This document shows, one piece after another, positions 43,001 to 55,239 of a DNA stretch of 64,000 bases (its first letter is position 1; every line of letters begins with the position of its first letter). Position numbers and translations under genes: made by a program. Under the pieces are notes generated by a model, which worked only from the letters and a program-made list of their open reading frames with translations, had not been told where the DNA came from and made no database searches. The DNA is from Nematostella vectensis (taxonomy: Eukaryota > Cnidaria > Anthozoa > Actiniaria > Edwardsiidae): NCBI RefSeq assembly GCF_932526225.1, contig NC_064041.1, positions 11,142,813 to 11,206,812 of the forward strand, read 5' to 3'.

Positions 43001-46000
43001 AAAACATGAAAGAATGGACAAAAGGAACACAATAATTCTAAATTTGATCCCAGATCCTCAAACATCTCTTAGTTACTAAGCTGACCAGAAGCTTCAAGAA
43101 GCCTGTTTATAACTAACTAATGGAGGGTCTAAGCCTCCATGTCGACCTTCATTCCCATTTTTTGCCTTCCATTCATGTGTTGGATGGGATTTGAGTGATA
43201 GTTTATTACCCTTCTTCCTTATTTGAAATTATCATCATTTTGTATTTAAACATTCATTTTTTGTATTGTAGGTGTTTTCTTTGGATAGCACTCAGGGATT
43301 TGGCAAGTTTTATGCACCTGGAGTGGAAAACAAGGAGAGGATACAATATCTGGAGGTAAAGTGTGCCAGGCAAACTGCTGTACTTGAAAAATTATTTTGT
43401 CAAGCTACCATATTTACCAGCGTATAATGCCCACTTTTTTACCCCCAAAATGACCTCGAAAAACAGGGTGCGCATTATACGTGGAAACCATTGTTCTCAG
43501 TATGATAAATACAGGGCTTCTGGAATTACGCGGAAAAAAACTCAAAATTATGTGGGATTTTGCAATACATTTTTCTTTAAAAATCAAAATTTTACGCCCA
43601 AACTACATTTTGTACCGAAGGAAAGCACGAAAAAACTTGAAAAAGGTTTATTTTTTGCACGAAAATATCTAAGGCGATTCATTGGCTCCTAGCCACCTGC
43701 CAATTAAAAAAGGTATTTTATTATTAGTCCTAGGCCTTTGCGGTTTAGCAAAAAAAGCCTAGTCATTTTATTTGTTTTTGAAAATTCAGTTCGAAATATC
43801 GCACTCTTACGAAAAATATCTGCCTTTTTTTACGAGAAACAGAGATGAGAACCCTAAAAGAACACATCAGCTGTGCACTTAAATGTTTTGTCTTTCAAAA
43901 TTTAGCTAAATTACGCGGGATTACGCGGAAATTTGTGGATTACGGGGATTACGCGGAGAAAGCCAAATTACGCGCTTCCGCACAAGCGCGTAATTCCAGA
44001 AGCCCTGTAAATAGCGATAATCAATAAGAAAATGTGGCAACCTCATTGTAGTCACGTTCATGACAGTAAGAGCACTGATAGTATACAACATGGTCGAGTT
44101 ATAGCATAGAAAAGCATCTCCACACAACTCATGTCTGACCATGTTACAGAGATAGGATCAAAATTGAAGTGAAGAATTAACAGCTCTTGTTTTGTTGCAT
44201 AGAGAATGGCAGAGCAGCTTGCTACTTTGTGCGCCACTCTTGGGGAATACCCATCTATTAGATTCAGGCAGTAAGTGCACAAGCAATGGAGTGAATGGTA
44301 TATGTTTGTGTGTCTTTAGCAGGTAGTAATGGAATAAAAGACGGGGGATACATCAGGCATGTTTCTAGAGGGGGTGAGGAGGGGGAACACATACTTTCCC
44401 TCTCAGTCTGTGGTTCTCACATGCTAATTGGCTAACTTCCCTTAAACTTTGTATTGGTGGCCATGGTAGCAACATTGTATTATACGTACATACATGCTTT
44501 AAGTATTTGACAAGATTTTTGTTGTTTTAGTGAGTCTCCAAAACTGACAGAATTTGCTCACATTGTACAAGGAAGACTTGATGCTTACAAAGCTGATGAT
44601 CCAACAATGGGCGAGGTACGTGAAATAATGGCCTAATTACTTAACAGTGATTGCATTAATGTATACTTTAAAGAGTTCTATTTAAGCCCCCACCTCTTTT
44701 CAGCTGCTAAAGCCTTACACCCCAAGACCCTAGATTTTCAAATAAGCCTCCCCCTCTATTTAGCCTCCCTCCCCTCCCCTGTTATGTAGAAAATAGGTGT
44801 AGTTATGGTATCTGCTTCTTTTGACCATCAGGGGAGTGCACACAAACATCGCTCCCAGCTGATCATACTTGACAGGTAACAAATGCTTTACACAGGACTC
44901 CTGGAATCGCATGCTTACCCTTTCAGCGGAAAAAAATGACATATAATAGCGCATACTTTTAAAACAAAATACGTAACACTGATTGAAAAAGGCCAGTTTC
45001 TTCATACATTCTAATGTCTGTGTCCAATTTTCCATGCATTTTCTTTTGGTAAATTATCACCGTTTTTTTAGTGAAGAGAAGAGGAAAACACAAAAGCGTT
45101 GAGTTTTGAAAACTACTCACTTCAAACACAAGCCATTGTAACCTGGGCACTAGAGAATAGCAAAATTCTATGATCACTCAAGGCTGCTTTTTCACGTTTT
45201 TTTTTTGTGTGTGTGCAATAAAAATGGCTTTAACCACCTGTATGCATTATTAATTGCAATATAATTCACCAAAATTTTGCCAAATGCAGGATGACAAAAA
45301 ATAAACAAGGAAGATAAAAATAACTTTAAGCACTACTGTACAAATAATGATAATTGTTTGAACGTTTTGTTTTACAGGGCTTTTGATCCAGTGTCTCCAC
45401 TTCTACATGAGCTGACCCTGCAGGTATGACAGTTGGCACAATGGGTATTGTTAGTCACATGATCAGTTAAAAGGGTGTAGTAATCTGACAAACTGTATAC
45501 ATAATATAATAACTAAAAGTTATATAGGGTTTTGTCAAAAACTTCTTGTTTTGGCAAGGTCTCTAACTCAATGTTGAAATAACTTGCCTCAGGATAATGT
45601 TTACTTCTCTTTCAGGCAATGGCCTATGACCTACTTGACATAACAAATGATGTCTACAAGTAAGTAGAGTGCATTATGGCCCTTGGACCACCTTGGGATG
45701 AGATGTGTTCACTGCTTATTGTAGTATGGCTCTGAATAGAAGAGTCTCTTAGTCATATAAATAAATTGAATTATTTTGAGTAGCACAAGCAAACGCAATA
45801 GTTGGATATGACAGAGTACTAAGATAGATTACAAGGGCAGTTCCTGGGTTTCCAATAAGAGGGGGCACAAGCAAGGGGGATTCATTGTTCTTTTACAAAT
45901 TGCCTTCAACTTCTTCATATTTGTATTCCAAATCTCTAGTAATAGGGTACCTGCTTGGTCACCCTTAGATCCGCCCTTGCATCATGCAAATAGAAAATGT

Positions 46001-49000
46001 TGGCTCCATTTAAATATGACACCACCTTATAAAGATTTATTTGTTGTTGATCAATGTTTGTCCGTCTCAGGTTTGTCACCAAGAATGGCGATGCTGACAA
46101 GGACTCTCTTTTAGACGGTAAGATACTGTTCACTGAAGAACTCAACCGTGTGCACTGTGTTCCAATACTGAAGTACACTACTGAAGTACACTGAAGTACA
46201 CTACCATGTATGTACTGTGTTCCAATACTAATGTTCACTGAAGTACACAACGGTGTGCACTGTGTTCCAATACCAATGTTCACTGAAGAACTCAACCGTG
46301 TGCACTGTGTTCCACTACCAATGTTCACTGAAGAACTCAACCGTGTGTGCACTGTGTTCCACTACCAATGTTCACTGAAGAACTCAACCGTGTGTGCACT
46401 GTGTTCCACTACCAATGTTCACTGAAGAACTCAACCGTGTGCACTGTGTTCCACTACCAATGTTCACTGAAGAACTCAACCGTGTGCACTGTGTTCCACT
46501 ACCAATGTTCACTGAAGAACTCAACCGTGTGTGCACTGTGTTCCACTACCAATGTTCACTGAAGAACTCAACCGTGTGCACTGTGTTCCAATACCAATGT
46601 TCACTGAAGAACTCAACCATGTGCACTGTGTTCCACTACCAATGTTCACTGAAGAACTCAACCGTGTGTGCACTGTGTTCCACTACCAATGTTCACTGAA
46701 GAACTCAACCGTGTGCACTGTGTTCCAATACCAATGTTCACTGAAGAACTCAACCGTGTGCACTGTGTTCCACTACCAATGTTCACTGAAGAACTCAACC
46801 GTGTGTGCACTGTGTTCCAATACCAATGTTCACTGAAGAACTCAACCGTGTGTGCACTGTGTTCCACTACCAATGTTCACTGAAGAACTCAACCGTGTGC
46901 ACTGTGTTCCAATACCAATGTTCACTGAAGAACTCACCCGTGTGCACTGTGTTCCAATACCAATGTTCACTGAAGAACTCAACCGTGTGCACTGTGTTCC
47001 AATACCAATGTTCACTGAAGTACACTACCATGTATGTACTGTGTTCCAATACCAATGTTCACTGAAGTACTCAACGGTGTGTGCACTGTGTTCCAATACC
47101 AATGTTCACTGAAGTACACTACCATGTATGTACTGTGTTCCAATACTAATGTTCACTGAAGTACACAACGGTGTGTACTGCTTTTCAAAACCATTGTTCA
47201 CTGAAGTACCCAACCGTGTGTGTACTGTGTTCCAATACCAATGTTTACTAAAGTACTCAACCATGTGCACTGTGTTCCACTACCAATGTTAACTGAAGCT
47301 CTCTACGTGTGCACTGTGCTCCAATACCAATGTTCACTGAAGTACTCAACCGTGTGTGCACTGTGTTCCACTACCAATGTTAACTGAAGCACTCAACCAT
47401 GTGTGCACTGTGTTCCAATACCAATGTTCACTGAAGTACTCAATCGTGTGTACTTTGTTCCAATACCAATATTAACTGAAGTACTCTACCATGTGTACTG
47501 TGTTCTAATACCAATGTTTACTGAAGTACTCAACCGTGTGTGCACTGTGTTCCACTACCAATGTTAACTGAAGTACTCAACCGTGTGTGCACTGTGTTCC
47601 AATACCAATGTTCACTGAAGTACTCTACCAGGGGTACTTTGTTCCAATACCAAGAATATTAACTGAAGTACTCTACCATGTGTACTGTGTTCCAATACCA
47701 ATGTTAACTGAAGTACTCTACCAGGTGTACTTTGTTCCAATACCAATATTAACTGAAGTACTCTACCATGTGTACTGTGTTCCAATACCAATGTTAACTG
47801 GAGTACTCTACCAGGTGTACTTTGTTCCAATACCAATATTAACTGAAGTACTCTACCATGTGTACTGTGTTCCAATACCAATGTTAACTGAAGTACTCTA
47901 CCTTGTGTACTGTGTTCGAATACCAATGTTCACTGGAAGTACTCTACCATGTGTACTGTGTTCGAATACCAATGTTCACTGGAAGTACTCTACCATGTGT
48001 ACTGTGCTCCAATACCAATGTTAACTGAAGTACTCTACCATGTGTACTGTGTTCGAATACCAATGTTCACTGAAGTACTCTACCATGTGTACTGTGTTCG
48101 AATACCAATGTTCACTGAAGTACTCTACCGTGTGTACTGTGTTCAAATACCAATGTTAACTGAAGTACTCTACCATGTGTACTGTGTTCAAATACCAATG
48201 TTAACTGAAGTACTCAACCATGTGTGTACTGTGTTCAAATACCAATGTTAACTGAAGTACTCTACCGTGTGCACTGTGTTCCACAAAACTCATAACTATG
48301 TGATTGGGTCCCCAAGACTCTCAGATAAAACTGTAGCACTGTTCAACTGGCTCACCCAAGCCATTGGCCATGTGGGGCATACTGAAACAAGTTTAGAGGT
48401 TCAACTTATTTGTCAAGATAACAAAATCACCCCATCCAAGAATATATATATATATATTTTTAAAATGATGGTTGAAGGCTTTCATAGAAAGTGCTCAATA
48501 CTCGAAAGTAGAGCGGTGTATAGTGTTGGTTTGAGAAAAAATACAAACTACATAGGTTTCCCTAACAGACCTGTAGGGAAACCTATGTAGTTTGTATTTT
48601 TTCTCAAACCAACACTATATATATTTTTATATTTTTGCATGTATGCTGCCTTGACCTATAACTGGGATGTACAAATAGAACTAGCTATATTATACCAGCA
48701 GTACCATCTCCAGTGTACTTATGTTTGCATGGGAAGCATGTTTTTTTTCAATTCACAAAACAATTGAATTTATATGATATATATGATATGATATGGCTGT
48801 AGTGCTAGGGTTACAGTACCATATATTGATTTTCATATTTTCTGTTGTGTCTGATGCAGATAATGACCCAATGTGGGTGAAGCTCAGACATTTACACATT
48901 GCTGATGTTTCAAGGTATGCAGTAATGATGTGCTGTGTGAATAAAGAGAGGACTCTTTGGATACTGTATATGACCCTCTCCCCTGGAGTTATATGTGGTT

Positions 49001-52000
49001 ATGTAACCCTCCCCCTTTTGGGTATGTCACCCTTTTCCCCTATAGGTGACCTCCCCTTTTAAAGGTATGTGACTCTCTGACCCCTAGTTATGTAACCCTC
49101 TTCCCTGTAGTGATGTGACCCTCTTCAACTATGGGTGTGTGAACCTCTTCACCTGTGGGTATGTGACCCTCTCCCCCTGTGGGTATAGGACACTCTTCCC
49201 CTGGGGTATGTGACCCTCTCCCCTGTGGGTATGTGACCGTCTTCACCTATGGGTATGTGACCGTCTCCCCCTGTGGGTATAGGACACTCTCCCCCTGGGG
49301 TATGTGACCCTCTCCCCTGTGGGTATGTGACCCTCTCCCCCTGTAGGTATAAGACACTCTCCCCCTGGGATTGTGACCCTCTCCCCCTTGGGTATGTGAC
49401 CCTCTTTATCTTGGGTATGTGACAGCTCCCCCTTAGAGTATGTGACCCTCTCCTCCTGTGGTGATGTCACCCTCTCCCCCTGGGGTATGTGAACCTCTCC
49501 CCCTGGGGTATGTGACCCTCTCCCCCTGGGGTATGTGACCCTCTTCCCCTTGGGTATGTGACAGCTCCCCCTTAGGGTATGTGACCCTCTCCCCCTGGGA
49601 TATTTGACCCTCTCCCCCTGGGGTATGTGACCCTCTCCCCCTGGGGTATGTAACCCTCTCCCACTTGGGTATGTGACCCTCTCCTCCTGTGGTAATGTCA
49701 CCCTCTGCTCCTGGGGTATGTGACCCTCTCCCCCTGGGGTATGTGACCCTCTCCCCCTTGGGTATGTGACCCTCTCCTCCTGTGGTAATGTCACCCTCTC
49801 CTCCTGGGGTATGTGACCCTCTCCCCCTGGGGTATGTGACCCTCTTCCCCTTGGGTATGTGACCCTCTCCTCCTGTGGTAATGTCACCCTCTCCTCCTGG
49901 GGTATGTGACCCTCTTCCCCTGGGGTATGTGACCCTCTCCCCCTTGGGTATGTGACCCTCTCCTCCTGTGGTAATGTCACCCTCTGCTCCTGGGGTATGT
50001 GACCCTCTCCCCCTGGGGTATGTGACCCTCTCCCCCTTGGGTATGTGACCCTCTCCTCCTGTGGTAATGTCACCCTCTCCTCCTGGGGTATGTGACCCTC
50101 TCCCCCTGGGGTATGTGACCCTCTTCCCCTTGGGTATGTGACCCTCTCCTCCTGTGGTAATGTCACCCTCTCCTCCTGGGGTATGTGACCCTCTTCCCCT
50201 GGGGTATGTGACCCTCTCCCCCTTGGGTATGTGACCCTCTCCTCCTGTGGTAATGTCACCCTCTCCTCCTGGGGTATGTGACCCTCTCCCCCTGGGGTAT
50301 GTGACCCTCTTCCTCTTGGGTATGTGACCCTCTCCTCCTGTGGTAATGTCACCCTCTCCTCCTGGGGTATGTGACCCTCTCCCCCTGGGGTATTTGACCC
50401 TCTCCCCCTTGGGTACATTATGTGACAGCTCCCCCTCGGGGTATGTGACCCTCTCCTCTGGTAATGTCACCCTCTCCCCCTGGAGTATGTGAACCCTCTT
50501 CCTTGTGAGCAACGGTATTAGTAACTATTCATGTGAAAAAGAAAAATTGTAAGAATTAATAAATGTTCTTGAGATTTTGTTTGATCTTTTGCAGGAAAAT
50601 ATCAGATGAAATCAAGGAATTTGCTGGCAAAAAAAGAATGTCAACAACAGAGAAGGTGCAGTATTTTGGATGAATTTTTACTTGAAGTGTTGGTTTTGAT
50701 TTCTATTTCACATTATCTCAGAGCACATTAAAGGATTTACAAGTCATGCTGAAGAAAATGCCACAATATCAAAAAGAGCTTGGACAGGTAATGTATCTGT
50801 TATTTTCCTTTTATCTTCTATTCAACACATTAATGTAAAGAGATATTCGAAAGTTTATACTGTTCAGTCATCTAAGTGTTTGTTAGTTGCACCAGGGTTG
50901 TGTCATTGCATCAGTGATGAAGTGGTCTATTTGATTAGTGGGGTGGGTTTTCTGTTACTTATCTAGATCGTCATTGTTCACGACATCATTATGTCGATAA
51001 CTTTGACATAACACTTTCTATTGTATACAACAAAAGTCAAAAGCCCCTATTGAAAAATCTTATAAAATAACACAGAATATCCTTCAATACAATTTCTATT
51101 TTAGCGGACATCTATTTATGATATCTAACTATAATTATACTCTACTATCTAACTATACTAGAGTAATGGACAGTTTGTGTCACTTCTTAATGGCAGACGC
51201 ACCAGGGCCCCTATTGTACGAGATAGGCTAGACCTAGTTATTTAGTCATGGGCTGTATTTGTGTTGCAGTACATCCTTCACTTCCATTTGGCTGAGGACT
51301 GCATGAACCACTATCAGGAGACAGCAGACAAGCTATGTGGTGTTGAGCAGGTATATAAGAGCAGATTTTTCATGTTACGCCCATTTTCAGTTGACATGTA
51401 CAGTAGTCTGTTCCTTTCATTTACGAGTCGCAACTGTTTTTTGGTGGACATCAATCATGACTTTCCTACATCTTTCCTAGCTGTGAAACGATCACAAACA
51501 AAACATCATAGAGGATCGCCTTCCTAGCTACTGTCACCGAGAAAATACCAATAAACAAAAAGCCAGCACATAGCTAAAGTTCAAATTGTTTCTGGAGTTT
51601 TGGATTGTAAAAGTAGTGTGTTTTTGGGAAGTAGGCCTAATTTGTGATGTTTATGTGAGATAACTGGGGATTTTACCCACTGGAAATTTGCACTTAAAAT
51701 GTCAAAAATAAATTCTAAATTAATGAGTCCTTGTTTCCTATAAATTATTTCTATTGATTATGATACGTCTTGAAGAGTCATGTTGTGTGTGCATGGTTTT
51801 TTTTTATTGAATTCAGTTTTGACCTTTGAATTCCACCGAAAGTCGCATTATGTTTTAGCCAATAAGAGCGCGCGTAAGATATTTTAGGATTCTATAAAAT
51901 CTGTTTAGGGTTCTATAAAATCTGTTTAGGGTTCTATAAAATCTGTTTAGGGTTCTTTAAAATCTGTTTAGGATTCTATAAAATCTGTTTAGGATTCTAT

Positions 52001-54815
52001 AAAATCTGTTTAGGGTTCTACAAAATCTGTTTAGGGTTCTATAAAATCTGTTTAGGATTCTATAAAATCTGTTTAGGGTTCTTTAAAATCTGTTTAGGGT
52101 TCTATAAAATCTGTTTAGGATTCTATAAAATCTGTTTAGGATTCTATAAAATCTGTTTAGGGTTCTATAAAATCTGTTTAGGATTCTATAAAATCTGTTT
52201 AGGGTTCTTTAAAATCTGTTTAGGGTTCTATAAAATCTGTTTAGGGTTCTATAAAATCTGTTTAGGATTCTATAAAATCTGTTTAGGATTCTATAAAATC
52301 TGTTGCTCATGATGGGCACTGTCTGTTTAGGATTCTATAAAATCTGTTGCTCATGATGGGCACTGTCTGTTTAGGATTCTATAAAATCTGTTGCTCATGA
52401 TGGGCACTGTCTGTTTAGAATTCTATAAAATCTGTTGCTCATGATGGGCACTGTCTGTTTTAATCTATTAGGACCTGGCAACAGGCGTGGACAAGACAGG
52501 AGAATCAATACGAGATCCCATGAAGAACATCGTCCCTCTTCTGCTCGACAAAAATGTCAAGTAAGACCCCATTTAAAGAATGTCATTCAGCCCTTTGTTT
52601 TTGCTTACGTTTACGTTTTTTTACATGAGTGTATAGTCTAGAAAAGTTCAAACTCGCGCTGTCTTTCTACCTTCCCGCTCAATACCAAGCCACACAAAGC
52701 ATCAATTTCCATCGGCTAAATCAACCAAGTTATTTCTAGTTACAGTAGATACCGTAGAAGTATATAGTATGCCAAAATTCTCGGACATTTTCTCTCCTTA
52801 GTTGTTTCCCCTATTAACATTTTTTTTTGTTCTCTTGCAGTATTTACGACAAGATTCGTATTATTATCCTCTACATACTATTCAAGAATGGTAAGTGGTC
52901 ACTGATAAATTTCTGTCGTTATCTATCTCATCAGATGATTCTGATAGGGTTGTCTCACTTTGTACTATAGCGTTTTAATGCTTGTCTTAGCATACTGGGA
53001 GCACTTATTGTGTAAAAAAAAGCATCCATTTTTATTGGCTGATTTGGGAAAGCCAAACTGATATCTTATATACTTTTTTATAAGTAGTAAACTTTGTTTT
53101 TAGATGGTTATTTCGAGGTTTTAACACATTATGTTCCTTCCAATATTAAATGAGAACAGCAACTAGGGTGTGACTAACAAGAGCTCTTCAACAAAAATCA
53201 AGCATTTTTGGTTGATAGTTTGAAGGCAAATGTCGAATGAATTTGATTGATGTCTCTAATGTTTTATTGGCAGATTATGTTGTCCTATCAGAATATGGTT
53301 TTGAATGTATGTTTTTATGTATTTTTTAAGGGATCACAGAAGAGAATCTGACCAAACTTTGTCAGCACGCACAAATTCCTCAGAGCGACAGGTACTTGCT
53401 TGTTTTTTTTTCCCGTTTAATAGCAAATATACTTGAGTTAATTTATCATCTGAGCACTTTTCCCTCTATCTTATCGTCCTGACTTTCTGACGTTCTGACT
53501 TTATTTCTTCCAGAACTATTATCACAAATATGGCGAACCTCGGAATACCTATCGTCCAAGATGTAAGTAACCTTTGAAAAAACTAATCCAAGTTTGTGAT
53601 TTTCATTCCATTTGGGATTCCATTTCGAGACTCAGATTTTGTGAAGTGTTGCACTTTGCTATACGTTGCCAGCATAAGTCTCGAAATTCATAGATGGAGG
53701 CTCGGCGCTTTCTTTCTGATACAATTACTAAATGATAATGCTAAGAAGAAGTTCTTCTTCGGTTCAAACCTTTGCATAGTGGGAAGGAGGCACAATGTCA
53801 ATTAAATAATGTATGAAGCCTATGACGGGTTGTGGATTTTAGTTTCCATACATTAAAGAAAGGGCCCCTTAGATCAGCCAAATGGGGATAACAATGATTT
53901 GTTTTGGCACAGAGCGGAAAGAAGAAACCCAAGCCTGAACGCAAAGAGCGAGACGAGACGTTCTACCAGCTGTCGCGATGGGTTCCTTATGTCAAGGACA
54001 TCATGGAGGTAAAAGCGTGTTTACTCAAATCTAAAGTTATTCCCTTGTTCGGAAAAAAGATACCTCATCAGCCACACCTTTGGAAGCGCGTACACAGAGA
54101 TAGGGGGCTGGTTGCGCGGGGTAGATCATTTCTTATTGAAGGATCGTCAACTACTCTCATTTTTCCGTATGATACCTATGACTGACCCTTGTTGCGGGTT
54201 AAAGCAGATTGGTTAAATCTGCCCCATTTTGGCCCGATATTGTAATGGCCCAAATCAGTGGCTTGTACTTGTGTTATGATGCTTATTTTGACAAAATCCT
54301 ACTGTGGGTTTAGCATTATCCATAGGTAAAAGCCATAACAAAAATTGCACTAATATTGACCCAATGTCGGTTTCAGGACGCGATCGAGGACAAGCTGAGT
54401 AGCAAGGCGTTTCCATTCCTGTCCCAGCGTGCCGCGGGGGGCTCAGCTTCAGGTATACCGCCAACAGCACAGTCGGCATACAGTATTAGTGAGGGGTCAT
54501 ACCAACAACCGCAATTGGAGGGGGTTTACCATCAACAGCACAATCAACATTCAATTTAGTGGGTGTACAAGCAATAGCAATTTGGAGGGGGTATACCACC
54601 AACAATATTGGAAGTAAGGGTAAACCACCAATAGCACAGTCGACATTCTGTATAAGTGGGGAGGGGGGGTATACCACCAACGGCACTGGAAGGGGAGCAT
54701 ACCTAAAGCACTGGGGGGGGAGGTACTCTAGTATAGCCGTTACTAGCTCTTCTTAACTTAGACTTCTTCACTTACTTTCTATATTTGTGCTTTCAGCTGT
54801 TGGACAGGCTGTGAG
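40040..54815 (+). CDS. STXBP1: Munc18/STXBP1 (unc-18) syntaxin-binding protein, 25 exons, C-terminus not in window
   Basis: Sec1/Munc18 proteins clasp syntaxin and are required for SNARE-driven vesicle fusion at the plasma membrane. Exons: 40,040-40,067 (MSLKTIVSK); 40,143-40,192; 40,285-40,366; 41,132-41,208; 42,282-42,357; 42,698-42,742; 42,826-42,878; 43,272-43,355; 44,203-44,270; 44,531-44,615; 44,832-44,875; 45,378-45,423; 45,616-45,659; 46,071-46,117; 48,860-48,914; 50,595-50,655; 50,722-50,787; 51,270-51,350; 52,472-52,560; 52,841-52,890; 53,331-53,391; 53,514-53,562; 53,913-54,008; 54,377-54,452; 54,797-54,815. All phases join; total 1,532 nt, about 510 residues of the usual 590 or so. 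Hallmarks: [107 protein letters not shown]. The exon or exons encoding the conserved GHWH...SGPR end and the last segment of domain 3 were not found up to 64,000. Confidence 0.95.
41576..42166. mobile_element. AATTAGACTAC fold-back element, long form (about 590 bp)
   Basis: Left end ACAATTAGACTACCAGTTCG with GAGTTTTCTATGAGTCAATA and CCCACTCACATACTA; right end TAGTATGTGAGTGGATTTAT followed by ACTAATT. Internal ORF 41,744-41,941 (-) is unassigned. Lies in an STXBP1 intron; the short relative is at 37,255-37,462. Confidence 0.75.
43512..44007. mobile_element. 496-bp DNA transposon-like element, ends CAGGGCTTCTGGAATTACGCG
   Basis: The left end CAGGGCTTCTGGAATTACGC and the right end GCGTAATTCCAGAAGCCCTG are perfect inverted repeats. 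TAAATA flanks both ends (43,506-43,511 and 44,008-44,013). The interior has repeated TTACGCGG motifs and no recognisable protein. In an STXBP1 intron. Immediately upstream (43,408-43,490), TTACCAGCGTATAATGCCCA and GTGCGCATTATACGTGG form another partial inverted-repeat remnant. Confidence 0.85.
46124..48290 (+). repeat. About 45-bp minisatellite filling an STXBP1 intron, about 47 copies
   Basis: The unit is close to ACTGAAGAACTCAACCGTGT, GCACTGTGTTCC, AATACCAATGTTC. It begins 7 bp after the donor of the exon ending at 46,117. The left half has AAGAACTCAACCGTG variants and the right half AAGTACTCTACCATG with TTAACTG, a gradient expected from local unequal exchange. ORFs up to 145 codons through it are artefacts. 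Confidence 0.97.
48519..48619. repeat. 101-bp near-perfect palindrome
   Basis: Arms of 46 bp: TATAGTGTTGGTTTGAGAAA through CATAGGTTTCCCTA, and its exact inverse TAGGGAAACCTATG through CCAACACTATA, separated by 9 bp (ACAGACCTG). It lies in the STXBP1 intron between the two large minisatellites; an AT repeat precedes it at 48,440-48,460. Confidence 0.95.
48960..50510 (+). repeat. About 23-bp minisatellite with 93-bp higher-order repeat, STXBP1 intron
   Basis: The unit is near GGTATGTGACCCTCTCCCCC plus TGG. From about 49,690 to 50,440 a four-unit block containing TGTGGTAATGTCACC repeats at 93-bp spacing (about 49,691, 49,784, 49,877, 49,970 and onward). Two long minus-strand frames (391 and 359 codons) exist only because the repeat lacks stops. 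The array begins about 46 bp past the donor of the exon ending 48,914, and most units contain a donor-like G|GTATGTG. Confidence 0.97.
51885..52462 (+). repeat. 21-bp minisatellite grading into a 51-bp unit, abutting an STXBP1 acceptor
   Basis: About 20 units of GGTTCTATAAAATCTGTTTAG (or GATTC), followed by four larger units that add TTGCTCATGATGGGCACTGT. The final copy runs into the 3' splice site of the exon at 52,472 (CTGTTTTAATCTATTAG|GACC). Every small unit contains TCTGTTTAG|G, an acceptor-like string. Confidence 0.95.
52640..52745 (-). repeat. Reversed fragment of the dispersed GAATGAAGT...GAGCATAAAATG family
   Basis: The minus strand reads GGTTGATTTAGCCGATGGAA, ATTGATGCTTTGTGTGGCTTGG, matching the middle of the copies at 16.1, 27.8 and 29.4 kb. 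In an STXBP1 intron. Confidence 0.6.
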
Positions 54816-54904
54816 GTAAGCTCAATATATACTACCGTACCGCATGTTCTAGGTTTGTTTATATTTTGGTCTTCAATAATTAAATTGGAAGGCCCCTATT
54901 TTGG

Positions 54905-55215
54905 AAAAGGCTTGTCCGTAATGGGCCATGGAAAAGGGTGAAGCAAGAGTAATGGGCCGTGGAAAGGGGTGAAGCAAGAGTAATGGGCCGTGGAAAGGGG
55001 TGAAGCAAGAGTAATGGGCCGTGGAAAGGGGAGAAGCAAGAGTAATGGGCCGTGGAAAGGGGTGAAGCAAGAGTAATGGGTCGTGGAAAGGGGTGAAGCA
55101 AGAGTAATGGGCCGTGGAAAGGGGTGAAGCAAGAGTAATGGGCCGTGGAAAGGGGTGAAGCAAGAGTAATGGGCCGTGGAAAGGGTTGTAGCCAGGGCAA
55201 TTGGCCGTGAAACTG
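54905..55215 (+). repeat. 31-bp minisatellite, about 10 copies (copy A)
   Basis: The unit is GTGAAGCAAGAGTAATGGGC plus CGTGGAAAGGG, with exact 31-bp spacing. It starts about 90 bp after the last visible STXBP1 exon. The minus strand is open in all frames, giving spurious 78-121 codon ORFs. Confidence 0.97.
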
Positions 55216-55239
55216 GAGAGACTTTAAGGCTTCAACATA

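Noticed and set aside
46210..48251. Many overlapping ORFs of 60-145 codons
   Set aside because: Frame-shifted readings of one 45-bp minisatellite inside an STXBP1 intron.
49243..50512. Two long overlapping minus-strand ORFs (391 and 359 codons)
   Set aside because: They are translations of a 23-bp/93-bp intronic minisatellite lacking stop codons; they lie antisense inside an STXBP1 intron and show only repeat periodicity.
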